From Candidatus Hydrothermota bacterium (GTDB lineage: Bacteria; Hydrothermota; Hydrothermia; UBA1063), in assembly GCA_003644895.1 (NCBI GenBank), contig QNDO01000053.1:1-9315 (forward strand): 9,315 nt of DNA, given 5' to 3'. Position 1 is the first letter of the stretch. Each line of letters starts with the position of its first letter. The notes under the pieces are model-generated. The model was not told the DNA's origin. It was given only the letters and a program-made list of their open reading frames with translations, and did no database searches. Made by a program: the position numbers and the translations under genes. Positions 1 to 5,355 of the stretch are shown piece by piece.

Positions 1-866
1 AGCACAGCCACGGTGCCCGATTTCCCCATTTTATAGAGGCCTTCTTCGTCGGGGTAATCCAGATGATCAGCAGAGACAGCGCCAAGCTCTCCGGCAAGCT
101 TTGCCCCACCGGAGTTGGATAATTCATCTGCATGTAGCTTTAATTTATACCCCAGTTCTTTTGCTTTTGTAAGTATTCTTTTGGCTTCTTCGTAAGTGAA
201 AGCACCTTCATCAAGAAAAACATCACAGAAAACACTGTATTTTTTAGCCTCTTCAAGCATTTCATTTAATATCAGATTTACATATTCTTCTCTTGCCCCT
301 CGAAACTCTGGAGGAATAGCATGAGCTCCCAAAAATGTGGGAATAATGTCCACAGGAGAGATATTTTTCAGTTTCTCGATCACTCTGAGAATTTTTAGTT
401 CCGATTCAGTAGAGAGTCCATAGCCGCTTTTTATTTCAACGGTTGTTGTACCATAGGAAACCATAATATCTAATCTCTTTTTGGCAAGATTCAGCAATTC
501 ATCCTCATCTGCACTTCTTGTGGCTTTTACAGTTTGAATAATTCCTCCACCAGCTTTCAGAATTTCCAGGTAAGATTTTCCGTGAAGACGAAGCTGTAAT
601 TCATTATGTCTGCATCCTGTATAAACAAGATGTGTGTGAGGGTCCACAAACCCGGGAATAACGGTTTTGCCCTCCGCATCAATGATTACCGTTTCAGAGT
701 TAATTTCCACTTTTTTCAATACATCCTGTTCTTCCCCTGCTTCAGCTATTATTTCTCCTTGAACAGCAACCGCAGCATGATTTACAGTTTTTAATTCATG
801 TTTATCATGAACCTCTTCAAAAAATACGAGTTCACCTATATTTTTAATAATAAGATCAACCTTCAT
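1..866 (-). CDS. hutI: Imidazolonepropionase (HutI), C-terminus cut by window edge
   Basis: HutI is a cytosolic metal-dependent amidohydrolase that opens the imidazolone ring of 4-imidazolone-5-propanoate to formiminoglutamate, the third step of histidine degradation. I translated the minus strand from the ATG at 866; the frame stays open for 288 codons to the window edge, so roughly the last quarter of a usual 400-420 residue protein is missing. Visible signatures are PGFVDPHTH (71-79, metal ligands H77 and H79), the GGGI-QTV-ATR segment (107-117), EIKSGYGL (144-151), PTFLGAHA (176-183, H182), LHADEL (244-249, H245) and GGAKLAGELGAVSADHL (253-269). The start overlaps the end of the McsB-like gene by 11 bp, and AAGGTG lies 4 bases before the ATG, suggesting translational coupling. 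No other hut gene is in view, so the operon partners do not explain a histidine pathway; the rest of a hut set could lie beyond the left edge. The family call is firm. Confidence 0.93.
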   Translation of the reverse strand, partial: MKVDLIIKNIGELVFFEEVHDKHELKTVNHAAVAVQGEIIAEAGEEQDVLKKVEINSETVIIDAEGKTVIPGFVDPHTHLVYTGCRHNELQLRLHGKSYLEILKAGGGIIQTVKATRSADEDELLNLAKKRLDIMVSYGTTTVEIKSGYGLSTESELKILRVIEKLKNISPVDIIPTFLGAHAIPPEFRGAREEYVNLILNEMLEEAKKYSVFCDVFLDEGAFTYEEAKRILTKAKELGYKLKLHADELSNSGGAKLAGELGAVSADHLDYPDEEGLYKMGKSGTVAV

Positions 867-1911
867 GTTCACCTTCCAGCGCTTCTTTAATTAATTCTGC
901 CCTTAATTCACTTTCTCTAAGAGGATCTAACTGAGGCAATCCAAATTTTTTTCTCAGGTGTTCAGGCTGCATGAAAATCAACGACCTGGTGAAGAAATTC
1001 GGAGATACTCCATCTATAATACCTGTTTCAATTCCAAGTTTTACTGTGGAGAGGAGTTCCAGGGCTTCTTTAAGTCCCAGTATAACTGCACTTTTAAGAA
1101 TTGCAAGAGATTTTAACACCCTGTCTTCCAGTTCCTTTTGATGCTGAACCATCAGTATGCTGCGAGATGTTGATTCAAGTTCATTTATTTCTCCAAGAGC
1201 TTTCTGAAAGCGCGCAAAGGAGTCTTCTTTTCTCATTAACAAATCTCTCTCCTTGATCAGAACCATGCTTCCCGTGATATCGGACCCTTCTCCCTCCATC
1301 CCCCAGACCAGAATATTGTAATCAGAGAGAATCTTGAACAATTTTTCAGTTTGCCTTGTGAAGAAAATAGCCGGGATATGGAGTAATGCATTAAGAGATA
1401 ATCCCTCTCCTAGGTACACCGGGGATGATGTGAGGTATCCAAATTGCTCATGAAAGGAAAATTCAAAAATTTGTTCCAAAATGTATGCCGAAGCAGTGAG
1501 ATTTGTAAAGGCCTGTTCCATATTGTTTCCTGTTTCTCTTATTACTAGCCTTATATGATCTCTATCGTTAATCCTCGCCAGGAGTTTCTCTTCTTTATCA
1601 AACAAAATACATACCCCTTGGGGGGAATTGAGGATATATCGAGTTATGAGTTTCCTTTCAAAAAGAATCTTAAGCCAGTCGGATGTCAATTCACCACATT
1701 TTATCTTCAAGGGAGTCTGCCAGAAAGGAGTTTTTTCCAATTCCTCACAGACCATGGTAACAATTTCCTCTCTCTCTCCAATGCTTAATTTTGCGGGAAA
1801 TTTTTTATCTTTAAGATTCCTTGATAACTGTAAAATTAAAGTAACTACTGGCCCTTCTTTCCATTCCTTCAACCATTGTGGTATAGTATTTATTAATTTT
1901 TCTGGAACCAT
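856..1911 (-). CDS. mcsB: McsB-like protein (ATP:guanido phosphotransferase fold) with degenerate active site
   Basis: Length (351 aa) and architecture match McsB, the bacterial protein-arginine kinase that marks proteins for ClpCP. Matching stretches include FGYLT (157-161), LHIPA (177-181), GEGS (207-210), LEDRV-KS-AIL (261-272) and KLGIETGIIDGVS (291-303). However, compared from memory with McsB of Bacillus, the catalytic residues are mostly gone. The SSRIR nucleotide-binding arginines align with I26 and Q28. NEEDH is N115-D-R-D-H119, placing Arg117 where the catalytic Glu (Glu225 of arginine kinase) should be. CPTN is S163-P-V-Y166, so the active-site Cys is Ser. The Arg of RGxxGEGS is W203. 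The Glu within GEGS (E208) remains. The C-terminal phosphoarginine-binding RDxxRA motif is reduced to E333-S-E-L-R-A338. The frame is intact, so it appears to be a pseudokinase, not a decayed gene. Its start overlaps the mcsA-like stop by 19 bp without a clear ribosome binding site. The fold call is confident; loss of kinase activity is inference. Confidence 0.85.
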   Translation of the reverse strand: MVPEKLINTIPQWLKEWKEGPVVTLILQLSRNLKDKKFPAKLSIGEREEIVTMVCEELEKTPFWQTPLKIKCGELTSDWLKILFERKLITRYILNSPQGVCILFDKEEKLLARINDRDHIRLVIRETGNNMEQAFTNLTASAYILEQIFEFSFHEQFGYLTSSPVYLGEGLSLNALLHIPAIFFTRQTEKLFKILSDYNILVWGMEGEGSDITGSMVLIKERDLLMRKEDSFARFQKALGEINELESTSRSILMVQHQKELEDRVLKSLAILKSAVILGLKEALELLSTVKLGIETGIIDGVSPNFFTRSLIFMQPEHLRKKFGLPQLDPLRESELRAELIKEALEGEHEG

Positions 1912-2366
1912 TGCAGTTGCTCTTCAATTTTTTTAATTTCATCCCTCAGTTTAGCAGCTTCTTCAAATTCTTCCTTTTTTATAGCTTCATTTAATCTTTT
2001 CATTAGATTTTCCCTTTCCTGAAGTAAGGGAATTATTTCTGAGTCTTTTTGCGGTCTCTCTCCCAGGAAGCTTTCTCTTCCCACAACTTTTTTCAGAATC
2101 TCTGTGAGTTCGTCTCTGAAGATATCATAACAGGTAGGGCATCCCATCAGAAAACTTCTGCGAAATTCATACAGTGATGTTCCACATACAGGGCACTTTT
2201 TACCTTTCCTGCGCACTTCAGTTGATGTTATGATGATACTTCTCACTCCGTCTGCCTCTTTTTCCGCACATATAGAGCAGAGGAGACGTTTTTTTATGCG
2301 CCCTTCTACAAATTCTACTAAGGTGGTATCAGCTTCTCTGAGTTTACAGACCGGGCATATAGGCAT
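1893..2366 (-). CDS. mcsA: McsA-like zinc-finger protein with UVR motif
   Basis: This 157-residue protein has four CxxC pairs: C4/C7, C30/C33, C58/C61 and C76/C79. These are sufficient for two four-cysteine zinc sites. A linker leads to a C-terminal helical UVR (UvrB/UvrC) motif at about 115-150, with the core ERENLMKRLNEAIKKEEFEE (117-136) followed by AAKLRDEIKKIE. This is the organisation and approximate length of McsA, which in Firmicutes binds and activates the arginine kinase McsB and takes part in metal and redox stress responses with CtsR and ClpC. Adjacency to an McsB homologue supports the assignment. CtsR and ClpC are not in the window. The start is one base after the dxs stop (TGATATG), with no convincing ribosome binding site, so it is probably translated by coupling to dxs. 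Given the degenerate partner, its function may be structural or sensory instead of kinase activation. Confidence 0.85.
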   Translation of the reverse strand: MPICPVCKLREADTTLVEFVEGRIKKRLLCSICAEKEADGVRSIIITSTEVRRKGKKCPVCGTSLYEFRRSFLMGCPTCYDIFRDELTEILKKVVGRESFLGERPQKDSEIIPLLQERENLMKRLNEAIKKEEFEEAAKLRDEIKKIEEQLQWFQKN

Positions 2367-2367
2367 A

Positions 2368-4269
2368 TCAAAGTAATTTTAAACTTTTAGAGAAGCTTTT
2401 GTAAAGCCCCTCTTCGTCCAATCCCACAATTTCCAGTAATTTCTCTCTGGGACCATGTTCGATAAATTTATCCGGAATTCCCAATCTAACGATATTCAAT
2501 TTCTTGTAAAACATCCTGCTTTGTTCTATAAATTCCAGGATGGCTGTTCCAAACCCACCTGGTATGTTATTTTCTTCCACTGTAAAGATAATCTTGGGTT
2601 TGTTTTCCAGAATTTCCAGGAGAAGATCCCTGTCAAGAGGTTTTATAAATCTTGCATTGATAACCGTGGGCTTGACTTTAAATTCCTTCTCCAATCTTTC
2701 TGCAGCATGAAAGGAGAGCCATACCATGGCACCTGTTGCAAGTATAACAACTTCAAAGTCTTTACCTTTTTTGAGAATTTCCCATTTACCGATGGGAATC
2801 CGTTCCATTTTCGCTTTGAGAGGGAATCCGTAGGTTCTTGCCCTTGGATATCTGAAGGCTATGGGGCCTTCATCATAAAGCCATGCAGTGTATATCATAT
2901 CCCTCAATTCGTTTTCATCCTTGGGAGCCATGACCACAAAATTGGGTATCATCCGAAGATAAGCGAGATCAAATACACCGTGGTGAGTAGGACCATCTTC
3001 TCCCACCAGTCCTCCCCGATCCAGAGCAAATCTAACTGGAATTTTTTGAAGGGCCACATCGTGTATCAGCTGGTCAAATGCCCTCTGAAGAAAAGTAGAA
3101 TATATTGCAGCAAAGGGCTTTAATCCTCCAAGTGCCATTCCTGCTGAGAACGTTACAGCATGCTGTTCAGCAATTCCCACATCAAAAAATCTTTCAGGAA
3201 ATCTTTCCCTGAATAGATCAAGTCCTGTACCAAGAGGCATGGCAGCAGTGACTGCCACGATTCTTTCATCCTTTTCCGCCAGTTCCACAATAGTTTTTCC
3301 GAATATCTTGGTGTATCTTGGTGGTCCAGGTTTTTTAATGGGCTCCCCTGTCTTCTTGTCAAAAGGGCCAAGACCATGGAACAATTCTGTTCTTTCTTCA
3401 GCAGGCTTGTAGCCTTTGCCTTTTTTGGTAAGTATGTGAATTAAAATGGGACCCCTGAGTTTCCTGGCCCTTTCAAAGGTTTCGATCAGAAGCTTGGTGT
3501 CGTGTCCATTTAAAGGACCTATATATTCATAACCCAGCTCTTCAAAAAGAATGGTAGGTATAGCGAAGTTTTTTAAAGTTTCTTTTACCTTTTTTGCTAT
3601 CTCTTTTGCCCTCTTGGAGAGAAACCTGGAGGGTATCCTGTCAAGAAGTTCCCAGAGTTCTTCTTTTAATTTAAAATAATAAGGAGATGTTACGAGCTTG
3701 GAGAGATAATTTGAAATAGCGCCAACATTTTCTGCAATGGACATTTCGTTATCATTCACCACTATGATCATATCTCTTTTTTGGGATCCAATCTGATTCA
3801 AGGCCTCAAGAGCCATTCCTCCCGTGAGGGCTCCATCTCCTATTATTGCAACAACCTTAAAGTTTTCTCCTTTGAGGTCTCTTGCCACTGCAAATCCCAG
3901 TGCTGCAGAAAGTGAAGTTGATGCATGGCCTGCTCCAAAAATATCATGTGGGCTTTCGGATCTTTTCAGGAATCCACTTATTCCTCCCCATTGTCTGATG
4001 GTTTTGAAGGCTTCTCTTCTACCGGTAATTATTTTATGAGGATATGCCTGATGCCCTACGTCCCAGATGAGTTTGTCCCGAGGTGACTCAAAAACATAGT
4101 GAAGTGCAAGGGTAAGCTCAACTGAACCGAGATTCGGTGCCACATGTCCGCCTACCTGGGATAGAACATCTATCATGTATTCACGAATTTCCTGGGCCAG
4201 TTCATCGAGTTCTTCAATGCTCAATTTCTTCAAATCTTCCGGTGAATTTATTTTATCCAGTAATCTCAT
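2368..4269 (-). CDS. dxs: 1-deoxy-D-xylulose-5-phosphate synthase
   Basis: Dxs condenses pyruvate and glyceraldehyde-3-phosphate, with thiamine diphosphate and Mg2+, to DXP. This is the entry step of the methylerythritol phosphate isoprenoid pathway and also supplies thiamine and pyridoxal synthesis. At 633 residues it is full length. Visible features are the His-containing GHVAPNLGSVELTLALHY (41-58), WDVGHQAYPHKIITGR (69-84), the ThDP/Mg motif GDGALTGG (144-151) ending at NDN (172-174), the pyrimidine-domain GIAEQHA with catalytic E368 (365-371), DRGGLVGEDGPTHHG (417-431) and FRYPRA (472-477). The ATG at 4269 is preceded by AAGAAGGGG, and homology begins near the first residues, supporting this start. 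It is the second gene of the leftward cluster, 51 bp after trxB, and runs into the mcsA-like gene with a 1-bp gap. Nothing in the protein is unusual. Confidence 0.97.
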   Translation of the reverse strand: MRLLDKINSPEDLKKLSIEELDELAQEIREYMIDVLSQVGGHVAPNLGSVELTLALHYVFESPRDKLIWDVGHQAYPHKIITGRREAFKTIRQWGGISGFLKRSESPHDIFGAGHASTSLSAALGFAVARDLKGENFKVVAIIGDGALTGGMALEALNQIGSQKRDMIIVVNDNEMSIAENVGAISNYLSKLVTSPYYFKLKEELWELLDRIPSRFLSKRAKEIAKKVKETLKNFAIPTILFEELGYEYIGPLNGHDTKLLIETFERARKLRGPILIHILTKKGKGYKPAEERTELFHGLGPFDKKTGEPIKKPGPPRYTKIFGKTIVELAEKDERIVAVTAAMPLGTGLDLFRERFPERFFDVGIAEQHAVTFSAGMALGGLKPFAAIYSTFLQRAFDQLIHDVALQKIPVRFALDRGGLVGEDGPTHHGVFDLAYLRMIPNFVVMAPKDENELRDMIYTAWLYDEGPIAFRYPRARTYGFPLKAKMERIPIGKWEILKKGKDFEVVILATGAMVWLSFHAAERLEKEFKVKPTVINARFIKPLDRDLLLEILENKPKIIFTVEENNIPGGFGTAILEFIEQSRMFYKKLNIVRLGIPDKFIEHGPREKLLEIVGLDEEGLYKSFSKSLKLL

Positions 4270-4275
4270 TTAACG

Positions 4276-4315
4276 CCCCTTCTTTATTATAAAAGGAAAG
4301 GAGGGGTTTTTTCAA
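4276..4315. promoter_or_regulatory. Hairpin over dxs ribosome binding site, with possible internal promoter
   Basis: Arms at 4276-4285 (CCCCTTCTTT on the plus strand) and 4297-4306 (AAAGGAGGGG) pair in 9 of 10 positions around an 11-base loop. On the minus strand, the dxs sense strand, the second arm contains the AAGGGG ribosome binding site, so a read-through trxB-dxs transcript could fold to mask dxs translation. On the plus strand the same hairpin is followed by TTTTTT (4307-4312), giving the shape of an intrinsic terminator for antisense transcripts. The loop also contains TATAAT on the minus strand (4286-4291), 18 bases after TTGAAA (4310-4315). If that promoter is used, transcription would begin about ten bases before the start codon, inside the ribosome binding site, which weakens the promoter reading. 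Confidence 0.4.
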
Positions 4316-4320
4316 CAATA

Positions 4321-5277
4321 CTAACCTTTAAGTTTGAGGTCTTCATAGGCTGAGAGAGCTGCAATGACACCTTGAGAAGCAGCCACTACTACCTGGGCTA
4401 CCCCTCCTGTTACATCACCTGCAGCATAAAGCCGAGGAATATTTGTTCTCATAGTGTTGTCCACTTTTATATATCCTCTTTCGTTCAAGTCAACTCCGAG
4501 AGATTTGGCAAGTTCACTCTGTGGCTTAAGCCCCACATAAATAAAGACACCATTGGCCAGGAGCTCTTTTGCTTCTCCTGTGACTCTGTCTTTATACCTG
4601 ATCCCCTTCACCTTCTCATCACCGAATATTTCTGTTACCTGTGCATTCATTATATAATTTATTCCGAGTTCATTAATCTTTTTCACATAGGCGTTTTCAC
4701 ACATATATCTGGGCATGAATTCGATTATTGTAACATTTCGGGCAATGTTTTTCATGAAAATACCTGCGATTGCACCTGAATTTCCTCCTCCTATAATGAT
4801 TACATCCTGATCTTTAAAGAAGTAACCATCACAGGTAACACAGTAGGATAATCCTCTTCCATAGAATTCTTTCTCTCCAGGAACGCCCAGGTGTTTGTGG
4901 GTTGTACCCGTTGCAAAGATAATCGCATCGCCTACATACTCAGCCTTTTCTGTTTTTATAATGAATTTGTCATTCTCTTTTGTAATCTCGTGTACCGGAT
5001 TCATCTCCTCCACGGGAAGATATTCCTGGGCATGTTCCTTCATCATTTTTGCCAGTTCCTCGCCCTTGATTCCTTTTATGCCAGGGTAGTTTTCAATAAA
5101 TGGTGCCTCTGCTGCAAGTCCTCCTACCACATTTTTCTCCACAACAATACCCTTCAATCCGGATCTTGTGGCGTATATTCCTGCACTTAGACCAGCAGGT
5201 CCAGCTCCTATGATAACGAGTTCATACTCTAGCTTCTCTTTTTCCTTTTTTGAACCAGGTATAAAAAGTTCCATCAT
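4321..5277 (-). CDS. trxB: Thioredoxin reductase-like flavoprotein, atypical nucleotide site
   Basis: This is a two-domain pyridine-nucleotide-disulfide oxidoreductase of the low-molecular-weight thioredoxin reductase family, predicted to pass electrons through FAD to a CxxC pair and on to thioredoxin. Visible are the FAD-binding GAGPAG (24-29), an ATG segment (FATGTTHKHLGVPG, 121-134), the redox motif CVTCDG (C146, C149), the second dinucleotide motif GGGNSG (163-168) and the C-terminal FAD motif YAAGDVTGG (284-292). At 318 residues it is normal length, with about 17 extra lysine-rich N-terminal residues. The HRRDxxRA motif that binds the NADPH 2'-phosphate is replaced by E186-F-M-P-R-Y, so NADPH is an unlikely donor; NADH, ferredoxin or another donor is possible. 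Two ATGs lie in tandem (5277 and 5274). AGGAGG (5280-5285) is 2 bases from the first and 5 from the second, so the true start may be 5274. It is the first gene of the leftward cluster. Confidence 0.9.
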   Translation of the reverse strand: MMELFIPGSKKEKEKLEYELVIIGAGPAGLSAGIYATRSGLKGIVVEKNVVGGLAAEAPFIENYPGIKGIKGEELAKMMKEHAQEYLPVEEMNPVHEITKENDKFIIKTEKAEYVGDAIIFATGTTHKHLGVPGEKEFYGRGLSYCVTCDGYFFKDQDVIIIGGGNSGAIAGIFMKNIARNVTIIEFMPRYMCENAYVKKINELGINYIMNAQVTEIFGDEKVKGIRYKDRVTGEAKELLANGVFIYVGLKPQSELAKSLGVDLNERGYIKVDNTMRTNIPRLYAAGDVTGGVAQVVVAASQGVIAALSAYEDLKLKG

Positions 5278-5287
5278 TTCCTCCTTT

Positions 5288-5305
5288 TATGACTTTTCTG
5301 TCATA
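5288..5305. promoter_or_regulatory. Dyad TATGAC-N6-GTCATA, possible trxB operator
   Basis: A perfect 6-bp inverted repeat (TATGAC at 5288-5293, GTCATA at 5300-5305) with a 6-base spacer lies between the predicted -10 box and the ribosome binding site of trxB, over the expected transcription start. The position suits a repressor site. I cannot assign a regulator, and a short dyad in AT-rich DNA can arise by chance. Confidence 0.35.
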
Positions 5306-5306
5306 T

Positions 5307-5335
5307 ATTATACACCTATCTCGATTTTACTTCAA
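5307..5335 (-). promoter_or_regulatory. Sigma-70-type promoter for the trxB-dxs cluster
   Basis: On the minus strand, TTGAAG (5330-5335) and TATAAT (5307-5312) are separated by exactly 17 bases. The predicted start near 5300 gives a leader of about 25 bases containing AGGAGG. The -35 box lies within a small palindrome, CTTCA-A-TGAAG (5330-5340). This is the best promoter in the window and would drive trxB and, by read-through, dxs and the genes after it. Confidence 0.65.
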
Positions 5336-5355
5336 TGAAGCATTAAAATTGAGTC

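Noticed and set aside
606..794. Plus-strand frame of 62 codons
   Set aside because: It is antisense to the conserved metal-binding N-terminal part of HutI.
856..1911. McsB-like gene as a decaying pseudogene
   Set aside because: There is no frameshift or premature stop, the length is normal, non-catalytic family motifs are kept, and overlaps with both neighbours are preserved.
2455..3123. A 222-codon open frame on the plus strand
   Set aside because: It lies antisense to the conserved Dxs catalytic domain, has Cys/Phe/Ser-rich composition, lacks a ribosome binding site and resembles no family.
4372..5190. Several plus-strand open frames of 64-135 codons
   Set aside because: They are antisense to trxB, rich in Cys, His and Tyr, and have no ribosome binding site or recognisable motif.
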